Assembly (NCBI GenBank): GCA_009767595.1
Contig: VSDK01009497.1
Coordinates: forward strand, 168,904-232,903
Reading direction: 5' to 3'
Source of the DNA: Symbiodinium kawagutii
Taxonomy: Eukaryota; Sar; Dinophyceae; Suessiales; Symbiodiniaceae
Length of the DNA stretch: 64,000 nucleotides
This document shows positions 52,437 through 63,203 of this stretch, piece by piece. Numbering within the stretch: position 1 is the first letter of the stretch; the number at the start of each line of letters is the position of its first letter. Both the position numbers and the translations under genes were made by a program. The notes under the pieces are model-generated. The model saw only the letters and a program-made list of their open reading frames with translations. It did no database searches and had not been told where the DNA came from.

Positions 52437-53012
52437 TTTGTATATTTGGCAAAGCCAATTGTATGTGTCAGTTGGCGTTGCAATGTTCCTTTGTTCCTGT
52501 ACGATCCGTGCAACCATTGTGCCAGGCAGGCACAACCACTGTTCATGGGACCTGGTTAGAGTTCAGCTTTCAAATAGCCAAATTTTTCGAAGGTTCCTCT
52601 TTTATGTTGGGAAAGGCAAGGCTTGAGTCAGATTCTGAAGGATTTGACCCGGGTCCGATCAGTGGTAGACAAACTCTTCCTTTTCAGCAGTTTTTTCAAT
52701 GGCGGGTTTGCTACTGATGGTCAGCGATGATGTTTAATTATTGTTTTTTTCAGACAGGATGGCTACTGAGGATTGACGATGTTGAATAACCATCAATGAT
52801 GATTTTTGATGCTTACTGATGGTTTTTGATTTATGTTGTGAGTCATGATGATAAATCATCAATCAAGGACGACCAGAGAATGATCCATTAACTCAGTGAA
52901 GCATGAACATTGATGATAGTTACTTGTTAGTGCATGATGGTTCATGGTTGATGATGCTTTTTATTGCCGGTGATATGACTGGCGTAAACTTTTTCCCGAA
53001 TGCATTTGCACA

Positions 53013-53062
53013 TGGTTGGTTGATATTTGCTACAGGGGTTACACAATAAGCACCAAGCAATT
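53013..53062 (+). mobile_element. partial TIR element, family 1
   Basis: CATGGTTGGTTGATATTTGC and CAGGGGTTACACAATAAGCA resemble the right half of family 1. It lies next to the full copy at 53066. Confidence 0.4.
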
Positions 53063-53065
53063 AAT

Positions 53066-53163
53066 CCGGTTGGTGGTTTTAAACATGTTTTATTGTCCCT
53101 ATTATTAGCCAATGGTTGGTTGGTGGACTCATATGTTTCACAGGGGTTTAAAGCATCAACCAG
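53066..53163 (+). mobile_element. TIR element, family 1 (98 bp)
   Basis: Starts CCGGTTGGTGGTTTTAAACA and ends TTTAAAGCATCAACCAG. Internal TATTGTCCC, AATGGTTGGTTGGTGGACTC and CAGGGGTT match 60577-60674 position by position. Confidence 0.65.
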
Positions 53164-53426
53164 TTATTAACCATTATAGGGGTTGTAATGACTATAATGG
53201 TTAACTCATTACTTTTACTATCAACAAAGACTATCAACTATTATTAGCCATCTCTTTCAACTACTATCATTATTCATCAACTACTAACCAACCATTCATT
53301 AATTCTTATTCATTGTTTATTACACTTCACTATGAACTACATTAACAGACTATCATTAACCATTATAGGGGTTATAGCCACCAACCCATTGATGGTTGAT
53401 GATGTCCATTGCCATGGAGAACTTCA

Positions 53427-53588
53427 ATGGTGGTGCGCTGCGCCGCTCTCGAGGCCAAGTTCCTGAGATCCTTCGAATACATGGGCACCGCGGCGGAGGG
53501 AGAGCTGGCTGTGGGAATCACTAGATGTTTTGTGGCCGTGGTTAATAGCCATGAATGGCGCTTTATGGCCATGAATGGCGGTTTATAG
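53427..53588 (+). CDS. 53-codon ORF/exon, unknown
   Basis: ATG frame with RCAALEAKFLRSFEYMGTAA, then EGELAVGITR, in a GC-rich island; the tail after about 53525 is AT-rich and may be intron. A second ATG frame from 53415 (ENFNGGALRRSRGQVPEILR) ends in TAG at 53525. Both are + strand. The first has the more natural composition. Confidence 0.4.
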   Translation: MVVRCAALEAKFLRSFEYMGTAAEGELAVGITRCFVAVVNSHEWRFMAMNGGL

Positions 53589-53820
53589 TGGGATGAGAAT
53601 TCCGACTGAGAACGGTGAAGTAATAGCCTTTACTAATATGATCCAAAAGGTTTAGCGATGATGGCTAAAAGTGGTTGCTAGTAAGTACCTCAACAATAAT
53701 AGCTGTTCAATGGTTGATAATGATGTTTGACATTTTACTACGTTGAAAAGCATGACCAATAATGGTAACAATGATTGTTAATGATGGAGATGATAAGTAA
53801 CAACAATGGTTAAACAGCCA

Positions 53821-53917
53821 CTGGTTGGTGGTCTCAAACTTGCTCATGTTCCCTAGTAGCAAATGGCTGACCTTGGTTGACAAACGTACTTTTGTTCATC
53901 AGGGTACCATCAGTGAG
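53821..53917 (+). mobile_element. diverged TIR element, family 1
   Basis: Starts CTGGTTGGTGGTCTCAAACT, contains CCCTAGTAGCAAATGGCTGA and ends near CAGGGTACCATCAGTG. About the right length, but the right end is poorly preserved. Confidence 0.45.
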
Positions 53918-54486
53918 ATGTATGTATGATATATTGTGTAATGTTCCCCAATGTTATTCCCATAGTTGTATTGTCCATATGAATGAGTGGGTAATCATGG
54001 GTTTTGCTATCATAATCCCGGGATGCATCTAGGAAACGTGCCCTTGGGTGATCCAACATAGCAATGGATTGCCACGTCTAGCTGATCTAGCTGGCTATCA
54101 AGAATGGCAATTTTCCACTGCTACGATTGATTACCACAGGGAAAGTATAGATTAAGCACGGACAATAAACTATTCACAACTTGAAATCCTTAAGGCCTTA
54201 AGGGTGATTCATTCATGATTGGCTTATGTCATTGTAATCAAATACCGGCTCAATGGCATCATGAACTGTGGTTGAATGACTCAATGAACGAATCCAGCTC
54301 GGGCTCACCTGTTACCCAGCTGAACCCCCCATGGTAGCGTCCGCTATTCACCAACAGTTGGTTGCTTCAGTTTGCTTCAACCATAGGTGTGCCTGGGATC
54401 AACCACAGCAAATGGTGGATTACCACAGGTGACCCAATTTGACTGGTTGCTTTGAAATATGTGACCATTGTTTTCCCTATTAGTGT

Positions 54487-54536
54487 TGGTGGTTATCCCC
54501 TACTAGTTGGTTAATTAATATTGACCCATAGCCATG
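54487..54536 (-). mobile_element. partial TIR element, family 2
   Basis: On the - strand it reads ATGGCTATGGGTCAATATTA, the left end of family 2, followed by AACCAAC and GGGATAACCACCAAC. Confidence 0.45.
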
Positions 54537-54589
54537 TTTTGAGATTCTTGAAGACGATTGCTCCACTGGACACGGTGAACTTCTGTTGA

Positions 54590-54784
54590 AGCAACCCCAA
54601 TTGGACCCCAACTCTCCATTTCTTTGCGGGCCCCGCTTTGTGCTTTGACAAATCTTTGGAGAGTCACCTGCTGGCAATTTCGGAGTCCTGGGAGAAAGTT
54701 TCGTGCATTGAAAGATCTAAGTTACAAATGCGACGGCACACATATGCATCATGCATACGTATCTATGGTTGTGTGTCTTGTTGA
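54590..54784 (+). CDS. probable terminal exon, unknown
   Basis: Open from after TGA at 54587 to TGA at 54782. Reads PALCFDKSLESHLLAISESW, then EKVSCIERSKLQMRRHTYAS. Charged helical composition in the middle. The acceptor is probably within the pyrimidine-rich run at 54615-54665. Two other frames (one +, one -) are also open. Confidence 0.4.
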   Translation, partial: SNPNWTPTLHFFAGPALCFDKSLESHLLAISESWEKVSCIERSKLQMRRHTYASCIRIYGCVSC

Positions 54785-54934
54785 TGAATGCACGAATTTA
54801 TGCTTGCACGCGAATATGCTCAAACGCCTAGAGCTATGTAGATATTCAAAGCCGCATCTATATTACCGTGTTTTGTTGAACACACTCCCTGCCAACTACA
54901 AATGGGATCCCTGGCATTCTCTCTCGTTTTGTCT

Positions 54935-54935
54935 T

Positions 54936-54966
<31 letters not shown>

Positions 54967-55080
54967 ATCTATCTATATACATGTTGTTTTCTGTTTCTGT
55001 TTGCATTTGATTTTAGATGCATCTATGTTGTATGTTCATCAATATCCCTGTATACAATACATGCATATAATCATGTTTCT
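54935..55080. repeat. (CTAT)n and TATA block upstream of exon
   Basis: TCTATCTATCTATCTATC then TATATACATG; ends about 20 bp before the exon at 55102. Confidence 0.8.
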
Positions 55081-55101
55081 TTCACCTCTACCGCTGGGAA
55101 G

Positions 55102-55242
55102 TGATCGCTTTCGATGCGCCAGCCATGGTAACATTGGGGAGCCCAGGCGATGTGGACACCCTGTGGAACGCATTGGACAACGGCCGCGGCGGCTTTATCA
55201 CAGCACCGCGGCCGATTGACGTTGCCCAACCACCGGGGAGTG
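55102..55242 (+). CDS. internal exon with degenerate EF-hand-like segment
   Basis: Long pyrimidine tract (TTTCTTTCACCTCTACCG), acceptor GGGAAG. Reads IAFDAPAMVTLGSPGDVDTL, WNALDNGRGGFITAPRPIDV, AQPPGSG; donor GAGTG|GTCAAT. WNALDNGRGGFIT resembles an EF-hand (F-x-x-L-D-x-N-x-x-G-F-I) with some calcium ligands missing. Strong GC-rich coding character. Confidence 0.55.
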
Positions 55243-55489
55243 GTCAATGGTGTTGCGAACCGTGTGTGGGAAATGGCTATGTCAACTGCCCAGCAATGGG
55301 GTTGATGTTGTCATTGCTTAGACTTGTTTTAGAATGTGTGCATTCGATTTTGGATTTGTGTTTCTGATTAGTTATTGCAATTACTATTCATACCACTTGT
55401 TGTTATCAGAACTGGTCTCTATGTTGTTGAAAATGAAACATGATCAGTTTGGATTATTGTTATTGGCACTGCCCGCCACTGAAATACAA

Positions 55490-55580
55490 GTGGTTGGTGG
55501 TTTCATTTTTTCCCTAGCAACTATTAACAATGGCCGGTTGGCAAACATACTTTTCATTAGGGCGGTTCAACCACCAGCCG
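55490..55580 (+). mobile_element. TIR element, family 1 (91 bp)
   Basis: Begins GTGGTTGGTGGTTTCATTTT and ends GGTTCAACCACCAGCCG. Internal CCCTAGCAACTATTAACAAT and GGCAAACATACTTTTCATTA align with family 1. Confidence 0.6.
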
Positions 55581-55804
55581 GAGAAAAATTTGCCACATGA
55601 TGCATGCATGGTGGTTTCTCAAAATAGGGGTCTCCCAAATCATCCCCATGATATACCTTTATTTTTCCGATCGTATAGTTGGTAGATTTCTATTATTGTG
55701 GCTTATTATCCCCAATTGCTGGCATGATAAATGGCCATAACCATACAGATTCCATGGTAGTTGTTGGCATGGGTCCTTCGAGGGCGTCGCGCGCTGTTGT
55801 CGTT

Positions 55805-56445
55805 TTTTGCTCGGGTGGGGTTGGGGTTGGGGGTTGGGGTGGGGCGTAATAACGTTCGTCACACGTTGCATGCGCTGTACATGCCATACGTCATGCTACG
55901 TCATGCTACGTCATGCTACGTCATGGTACGTGAGGCTGCTTTGGGGTGGGGCGTAATAACGTTCGTCACACGTTGCATGCGCTGTACATGCTATAGGTCA
56001 TGCTACGTCATGCTACGTCATGCTACGTCATGNNNNNNNNNNNNNNNNNNNNNNNNNNNNNNNNNNNNNNNNNNNNNNNNNNNNNNNNNNNNNNNNNNNN
56101 NNNNNNNNNNTGATGCTACGTCATGGTTGGGGTGGGGTTGGGGTGGGGCGTAATAACGTTCGTCACACGTTTCCATGCTAGTGGTTGTGATACGTCATGC
56201 TACGTCATGCTACGTCATGCTACGTCATGGTTGGGGTGGGGTTGGGGTTGGGGGTTGGGGTGGGGCGTAATAACGTTCGTCACACGTTGCATGCGCTGTA
56301 CATGCCATACGTCATGCTACGTCATGCTACGTCATGCTACGTCATGGTTGGGGTGGGGTTGGGGTGGGGCGTAATAACGTTCGTCACACGTTGCATGCGC
56401 TGTACATGCCATACGTCATGCTACGTCATGCTACGTCATGCAGTA
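55805..56445. repeat. G-rich TTGGGG / GCTACGTCAT minisatellite
   Basis: A higher-order repeat of about 110-130 bp, at least five copies: GGGGCGTAATAACGTTCGTC, ACACGTTGCATGCGCTGTAC, then 3-4 tandem GCTACGTCAT decamers, then a TTGGGGTGGGG run. Antisense and sense ORFs are artefacts. The G-runs (four or more G4 tracts) could form quadruplexes. TACGTCA resembles a CRE-type half site, but it occurs simply as a repeat unit. Confidence 0.9.
56033..56110. other. assembly gap (78 N)
   Basis: A run of N interrupts the minisatellite. The true array length is therefore unknown. Confidence 0.99.
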
Positions 56446-56799
56446 CCGCAGAAAGTGAGTCAAAAAAAGCTTTTTTTGGCGCACACACTTGAGACACCCC
56501 GAAATGAAAATGGTCCGAAACTCAGGTTTTAACACATGTTTTGCGTCAAAAACGCGCGACGCCCTGGCAGGACCCATCCCTAGTTGTTCAACCATTATTG
56601 TTCGTGGCTACCCCTATTGTAAACAACATGGTCCCCTACAAGAGATTCCAATCATGATGGCTATATCCTTATCAATGTATGGTACTTGTCAACCAATATT
56701 GTTGGTGGTTATCCCCTATTGCAAATGACTATATTCCCTTTAAAAGCATCAATATCATTGCTATCATGTTGGTCGTTTGTTTCTTTTCATTGCCCTCAG

Positions 56800-56877
56800 G
56801 TAGAGGAGCTGGGTTTCCTGCTGCGTTGGACGGGTGAGCGCTTCAGCGTGAGTGCCATGGACCGTGCCATGGACTGA
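56800..56877 (+). CDS. terminal exon, unknown
   Basis: Excellent acceptor (TTGTTTCTTTTCATTGCCCTCAG is a continuous pyrimidine-rich tract), then 25 codons VEELGFLLRWTGERFSVSAM DRAMD and TGA. Phase 0 entry. The helix-rich acidic C-terminus would suit an EF-hand-type protein such as that suggested at 55102, but the phases do not obviously match. Confidence 0.55.
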   Translation, partial: VEELGFLLRWTGERFSVSAMDRAMD

Positions 56878-57058
56878 AGGGAGTGTCCCGCCCTTGGGTT
56901 ATCCTGCGGGAGATCTTAAGTGACAGCTGGCTTAGTATGACTCAACTGGAAATATCCCTGAGCCAACTGGACTGTGGAGTTTGTTTTGATCTCTGGGCAA
57001 GCGCCCAAGCAGCCCCAAATCTTCGAGGCCAGGCGGAACTCGTGCCAGTACTAAACTA
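56836..57058 (+). CDS. overlapping open frame, doubtful
   Basis: A 73-codon frame in another phase overlaps the terminal exon and continues to TAG. It reads HGLKGVSRPWVILREILSDS, then DLWASAQAAPNLRGQAELVP. It would need an acceptor near 56834 (none good). It may be 3' UTR that happens to be open, or a separate exon from about 56940. Confidence 0.3.
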
Positions 57059-57789
57059 GCAATTTTTGAGCTGGTCAATTAACAGTAGCTAAGCTCCCCA
57101 GTATGTTTATGCTTGCCATTGATGATCCAAACATTGTTGCATCAACACGTAGTAGGACCAACAATTCAATAACAAAGCGGTTTTGGATCCCGGTGAGTTA
57201 CTGTATGTTGCTATCCCCACGATATGCCATTGCTAGCCATGATTGACCGGTACTGACATTAAGTCATCAGGATGTCACTGGTGAGATTGTCCAGCAATTC
57301 CCAATCAACATCCTTTACCACCAAAAACCACAATCATCTCTAGTGTTGCTCATTACCCACTATCCTTGATTGAACCATGACCGACCTCATAAACCACTAT
57401 GGTCCTTTTACCAACCGTTATGCCTTTGCCAATCATTATGAGCCATTTGCCAGCCATTGAATTGCAAGTCGTTGGTGCTTGCCAACCATCAGTAGGAACC
57501 ATGATCACCGATCGCCAATCACTTTTGCAAACCATCATTTCAAGTCATTATTAAAAACCATTGCTTAACCATCAGTAGCCTTAGCCAATCATCATGAGCA
57601 CATGGGTAATGATTGGTAGGGGTGGCTACTCGGGCAACTCTTGGCCATCTTCTGAGCACCCCCATTTGTCAACCATCAAATTGCCATCAACCTTCCCAGC
57701 CACCATCAACCACTAGGGTGAACTATCAGTTATAGGGGTGAACTAACCCAGCTTGTAAGTGGTTGGGGGCCCACCTTGAACCACCACCA

Positions 57790-57905
57790 CAAGCCATCCT
57801 GACCTCACCGCCGCCTTCGCCCCTGAGGTGACTTTGCCTTCAGAGGTGAGCGGCTGAAACGCGCCCAGGAGCCGAACCCGTGAGGGAACCCGTGAGCGAA
57901 CCCGT
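57790..57905 (+). CDS. weak exon candidates and 12-bp tandem
   Basis: ILTSPPPSPLR ends at CCTGAG|GTGACT, and a second frame gives GERLKRAQEPNP-stop. GAACCCGTGAGG is repeated about three times at 57876-57908. GC-rich; function unknown. Confidence 0.25.
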
Positions 57906-58566
57906 GACATCCGGAGATGTAGCTGGCCATGAACTCATAGCTATCATAGCTATCATAGCTATAGTCATTGGTTCTTATGACTCGCCATAGTTATGGGATA
58001 CGGTGGCTATGGTTGCTATGGTTGCTTAGTCTGGCCGTAACCAATCTATGATGATTATGGAAAGCTTTATTTGTGTGATTTGGCATGTCCGTAATAAGGG
58101 TTTCATTACCTGTCGTTGTTGATAGCTCACATGTTTAATTTGTTGTTTTCAGTGGTTGGTTAATCAATGTTATCGGGTATCATTGCCAACGATGTATTTT
58201 AGTAGTTGGTTATTTCTTGGTGAAAGCAGAGTCAGAAGAACAATGGCGGTTCGAGTTTGCGGTGGAGATATTGTTGGTATTAAAGCCAATGAACACTCCT
58301 TGGTCCGCTCTGGTTGTGAACAAAGCTACCAGCTACCGTTAATGGTTGTATTATTGGTTGGTGATCGATGCTTGTTATGTATCGCCAATTGCTGCCGATG
58401 AAACTGTGCATTGGTTTGCAACGGCCATTGCTATGAGTGACTATTGTTGGTTTTTGTTGGTTTTCTCCAACCGGCACCCAACTATTGGGTTAGATCTTCC
58501 TGCCCGCGTTTTGATTTCACAAGCTGCTCAAAAATATGTAGGCTGACCTCGGCTGGTAGCTTCACC

Positions 58567-58713
58567 ATGCAGCAGGAACCTTGGAAACTTTTTGTTGGCA
58601 TGGACAACATGTTTTCAGGGACGGAATGTAAAACAGCCAGCCAATCTGTGATTGCATATCCAGTGCCAAGTATCATTGATAAATACTATTCTATGCTTGC
58701 TCCTCTGACTTAG
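58567..58713 (+). CDS. 48-codon ORF, unknown
   Basis: Reads QQEPWKLFVGMDNMFSGTEC, then KTASQSVIAYPVPSIIDKYY to TAG. Even composition; a Met follows a possible CACCATGCAG acceptor. No family recognised. Confidence 0.3.
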   Translation: MQQEPWKLFVGMDNMFSGTECKTASQSVIAYPVPSIIDKYYSMLAPLT

Positions 58714-58936
58714 TGAATGCAGTATTTCAGTATCACCATGTTTCCAACATTCCATAGCACTTGCATAGCTCAAGAACTGTATTTTGCCGGGTGTTTGCGG
58801 TTGCCCTGAAGCATGTCAGAGGAATGACAGTTGAATGACAGAACAATTTGCAACGCGAGTCGTTCCAACTCTTGTAATCGCGTCAATGTGAAGTGTATTA
58901 ATGCAAAAACCAGTTGGCTGAACTGGGGGATACCCC

Positions 58937-59110
58937 CTATTGATCAACCAGGGGTTTAGCTTCATCCAGGGTTGGCATTGCATTATGTTCGCTTCCTGTC
59001 GTTGACGGGTGACGGCTTTTGTTCGCTAGCTCATCGCTTTGGATCCCCCAGCGGGTCCAGCGAGTGGGGTCCAATTTGTTACCGCCAGGAAGAACGACGC
59101 ATGGAGTGAC
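58937..59110 (-). CDS. - strand terminal exon, unknown
   Basis: - strand frame with GGNKLDPTRWTRWGIQSDEL, then ANKSRHPSTTGSEHNAMPTL and DEAKPLVDQ-stop. It is hydrophilic and clearly protein-like; + frames are poor. The upstream limit is unclear (open to 59194, where it becomes Met/Val-rich). Family unknown. Confidence 0.45.
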   Translation of the reverse strand, partial: VTPCVVLPGGNKLDPTRWTRWGIQSDELANKSRHPSTTGSEHNAMPTLDEAKPLVDQ

Positions 59111-59828
59111 TCGGACCATGGGGACTAGATGAACCATGGAACGAAGTGAAATTAAGGGAAAACATTTCATGAAACTAAGTGAAATCATGAACAAAACGAC
59201 ATGCTCATCAACATTGTGAGGTATGGAGGTTTAGATCATGAGTGGCTGCCGATGGTTGGCAATGGGTTTTCATGGCTACTGATGGTGGTTCAGAACTAAA
59301 TTCATGGCGAGCGATGGTTGGTAACGTGTGTAATGATGTTTTTTTGGTTTTAGTCTAAAGGGTTTTCATGGTGTTTAACCAAGGTTTATCATGGCTAGTG
59401 AGTGAAAAAACATGGCGTAACAAATCGCAATCAAGTGGTTGATTGCTGTTGCAGGTTGACCATGACGAAGAATGGTGGCTAATAATGGATGGTGTTGGGG
59501 GATGGTTACTAGTATGGTTGCTTGCCACATAGCGATGAACAAATATACTAATACCTTGGGATAGGGGTAGTGTTTATAGCTCACATGGTCACTTTTCATA
59601 ATCAGATTATGGCACGAGATTGTGTCTTTTTTTCTCGATCCCATTCAAACAGTGCCCCTGTACATTGTATAGGTTACACTATTTACCATCAACAAGTGCC
59701 ACTGCCACTGCGTAAAGGTTCTCATTCTTGCAGGAAGCTGTCTTTCAGTGTCGGGATGAGTGATGCCACGAACGCAGTGTGATACAAGTTGGTGGATTTT
59801 TTGTTGTTCGGAACCCTTTTTCTTCCCT

Positions 59829-60010
59829 TTATTTGCCCAACTCTTCCTCTGAGGGCATTATCCATTTGCATAAGAACAAATTCGACAGGCAGCATGACAC
59901 GCGTTCAGCATCCATAGGAGATCCATCATATCGAGATGTTCTTACGTCAGTCCTTGCTCTTTGCAGACCCTCGTCAAATTGGTATGGTTTTGTGAGATTG
60001 GAGGACACAC
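59829..60010 (-). CDS. - strand terminal exon, unknown
   Basis: - strand frame reads KPYQFDEGLQRARTDVRTSR, then YDGSPMDAERVSCCLSNLFL and CKWIMPSEEELGK-stop. The acidic C-terminus and charged body look like real protein. A 134-codon + frame (59779-60183) covers the same bases, but its second half is Phe/His/Cys-rich. I favour the - strand, with doubt. Confidence 0.4.
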
Positions 60011-60217
60011 ACACATACACTCAGATAAACGCACATGAATCAGCTTGCGTCTACCATCTGGATTTGCACTGGAATGAGGTGTTTTTGGCTACCACTTTGT
60101 TCTTTAAACATCATGTTGGTCATTTGTTCTCATGTGTAGTATTTTGTAATTACATGTTTCCTTTTGCGGTTGATTTTAGATAGGTTTCTGAACAAATTTC
60201 TGTGATCCCATTTGGAG

Positions 60218-60344
60218 TGATGGATGGGGTTTACCATTCGTCGGACGGATCCTGTCCAGAGTGGCCACCGGTGGGATGATCCTGACGCACCTGGCTCGGC
60301 CACTATGTAAACCCAACATCAACCAGAGCGGAGGTGCATTGATG
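60218..60344 (+). CDS. penultimate exon of unknown gene E
   Basis: Acceptor CATTTGGAG (weak); donor TTGATG|GTTAGT in phase 0. Reads LPFVGRILSRVATGGMILTH, then LARPLCKPNINQSGGALM. Joins the exon at 60421 without a phase change over a 76-bp intron. Another frame (RRTDPVQSGHRWDDPDAPGS) is open to a stop. Confidence 0.45.
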
Positions 60345-60420
60345 GTTAGTATGGTCAGTTCCTATAGTTTTGTTATTTGCCATTTCACTGATGCATCAAA
60401 ATATCTTTAGATTATTTTAG

Positions 60421-60510
60421 ATTCTTACCATGAACGCGAGGGGCAGAAAACCAAGGCGTCGGAAGCGACAAGCTGAACTGGCACGTCAGCAACAGGACGT
60501 GCGGCGATGA
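60421..60510 (+). CDS. terminal exon of unknown gene E, basic tail
   Basis: Acceptor TAGATTATTTTAG, then ILTMNARGRKPRRRKRQAEL, ARQQQDVRR and TGA. The Arg/Lys cluster GRKPRRRKR could act as a nuclear or nucleolar localisation signal (inference). Phase 0 entry matches 60344. Confidence 0.5.
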   Translation: MLTMNARGRKPRRRKRQAELARQQQDVRR

Positions 60511-60576
60511 CAGGAGTAATGAACAATGCTGGTGATGAACCAATGGTAAGCACCGGTAGCCAATGGCAATCGATAG

Positions 60577-60674
60577 CTGGTTGGTGGTTTGAAACATTTT
60601 TTATTTTCCCTGGTAGTTATTGACAATTGGTTGGTTGACTAATATTTTTCATAGGGGTTCAAACCACCAACTAG
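60577..60674 (+). mobile_element. TIR element, family 1 (98 bp, best copy)
   Basis: CTGGTTGGTGGTTT at the left and AAACCACCAACTAG at the right are inverted repeats (13 of 14). ATAG flanks both sides, a possible 4-bp target duplication. The interior is T-rich, then TGGTTGGTTGACTAATATTT and CATAGGGGTT. Non-coding. Confidence 0.8.
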
Positions 60675-60999
60675 ATAGTGATTCATCGTGAACATTCTGA
60701 GAATGGTATCATGAAGAGTTGCCGAACATTGACAGTGCTAGGAAACGCTTCTAACAGCGTATGGTAAGTGTAGTTCACCATGGTTAATCGCAAGTTACTA
60801 AGCAATACTGTAGTATTTTTTATAATGACTTGGTTCGTGGTCGGTTCTTTCTGGTGAACTAGCAAGAATAGGAAATATAGGAATGTTATCGTAACCATTG
60901 GCTGTATTTCATGTGGACTGACTGGGCTATCAACCATTATAATTAGCTGGCCTCAACGTCAATCAAACATGACATACTACTAAAATCATTAAGGCTTTA

Positions 61000-61440
61000 T
61001 TATACCAAGCCCTACCAACCTGTGCTCATTGCCTTGAACCACCTCCGACCCATCGCAACCCCGGCAATCACAGTTTACGAACTATATCGAACTATCATCA
61101 ACCGCAATCAACCATCATTATCAGCTCGCAAGCATCATCATCGATCATGCTTAGAATCACCCTCAGCCTTCACCAACCATCGGTTCCGCCATTATCAAAT
61201 CATTCTTAAACTATTAAATACTATACAATCAACCACAGGCTGGCACATGGTTTAATCACAACTCCAAACCATTTTCAGACCAACCACAAGTATGGTTTCA
61301 CCCATGATAACGTATTCGAAACCACAATGAACCATAGCTTTTCATAGCTTTTGTTACCATTATGAAAATTTATGTTTCATAGCTTTTGTTTCATAGCTTT
61401 TGTTACAATTGTGGTTCATAGCTTTATGCCGATGCTGATA
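61000..61440. other. CATCAACC-type repeats, no clear gene
   Basis: A 77-codon + frame (61022-61255) starts in a GC-richer patch but soon becomes translated AACCATCATT repeat. TCATAGCTTTTGTT is repeated at 61330-61420 just before the satellite. Confidence 0.4.
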
Positions 61441-61446
61441 GTTACC

Positions 61447-63190
61447 ATTATGAATTAACCATCATTAGCATTATGAATTAACCATCATTAGCATTATGAA
61501 TTAACCATCATTAGCATTATGAATTAACCATCATTAGCATTATGAATTAACCATCATTAGCATTATGAATTAACCATCATTAGCATTATGAATTAACCAT
61601 CATTAGCATTATGAATTAACCATCATTAGCATTATGAATTAACCATCATTAGCATTATGAATTAACCATCATTAGCATTATGAATTAACCATCATTAGCA
61701 TTATGAATTAACCATCATTAGCATTATGAATTAACCATCATTAGCATTATGAATTAACCATCATTAGCATTATGAATTAACCATCATTAGCATTATGAAT
61801 TAACCATCATTAGCATTATGAATTAACCATCATTAGCATTATGAATTAACCATCATTAGCATTATGAATTAACCATCATTAGCATTATGAATTAACCATC
61901 ATTAGCATTATGAATTAACCATCATTAGCATTATGAATTAACCATCATTAGCATTATGAATTAACCATCATTAGCATTATGAATTAACCATCATTAGCAT
62001 TATGAATTAACCATCATTAGCATTATGAATTAACCATCATTAGCATTATGAATTAACCATCATTAGCATTATGAATTAACCATCATTAGCATTATGAATT
62101 AACCATCATTAGCATTATGAATTAACCATCATTAGCATTATGAATTAACCATCATTAGCATTATGAATTAACCATCATTAGCATTATGAATTAACCATCA
62201 TTAGCATTATGAATTAACCATCATTAGCATTATGAATTAACCATCATTAGCATTATGAATTAACCATCATTAGCATTATGAATTAACCATCATTAGCATT
62301 ATGAATTAACCATCATTAGCATTATGAATTAACCATCATTAGCATTATGAATTAACCATCATTAGCATTATGAATTAACCATCATTAGCATTATGAATTA
62401 ACCATCATTAGCATTATGAATTAACCATCATTAGCATTATGAATTAACCATCATTAGCATTATGAATTAACCATCATTAGCATTATGAATTAACCATCAT
62501 TAGCATTATGAATTAACCATCATTAGCATTATGAATTAACCATCATTAGCATTATGAATTAACCATCATTAGCATTATGAATTAACCATCATTAGCATTA
62601 TGAATTAACCATCATTAGCATTATGAATTAACCATCATTAGCATTATGAATTAACCATCATTAGCATTATGAATTAACCATCATTAGCATTATGAATTAA
62701 CCATCATTAGCATTATGAATTAACCATCATTAGCATTATGAATTAACCATCATTAGCATTATGAATTAACCATCATTAGCATTATGAATTAACCATCATT
62801 AGCATTATGAATTAACCATCATTAGCATTATGAATTAACCATCATTAGCATTATGAATTAACCATCATTAGCATTATGAATTAACCATCATTAGCATTAT
62901 GAATTAACCATCATTAGCATTATGAATTAACCATCATTAGCATTATGAATTAACCATCATTAGCATTATGAATTAACCATCATTAGCATTATGAATTAAC
63001 CATCATTAGCATTATGAATTAACCATCATTAGCATTATGAATTAACCATCATTAGCATTATGAATTAACCATCATTAGCATTATGAATTAACCATCATTA
63101 GCATTATGAATTAACCATCATATTCATTATGAATTAACCATCATTAGCATATTAATTAACCATCATTAGCATTATGAATTAACCATCATT
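61447..63190. repeat. 23-bp satellite ATTATGAATTAACC…, ~75 copies
   Basis: ATTATGAATTAACCATCATT plus AGC repeats with almost no variation over 1.7 kb. Only the last few units (after 63115) carry substitutions or indels. Every frame contains stops, so no ORF appears. The unit matches diverged AACCATCATTAG motifs common in nearby introns, suggesting recent local expansion. Confidence 0.97.
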
Positions 63191-63203
63191 CTGTACCTAT
63201 CAG

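Noticed and set aside
55761..56532. Gly/Trp/Arg-rich ORFs across the G-rich repeat
   Set aside because: They are translated minisatellite, and one even crosses the N gap.
61447..63190. CRISPR array
   Set aside because: Repeats are contiguous 23-mers without spacers and the context is eukaryotic.
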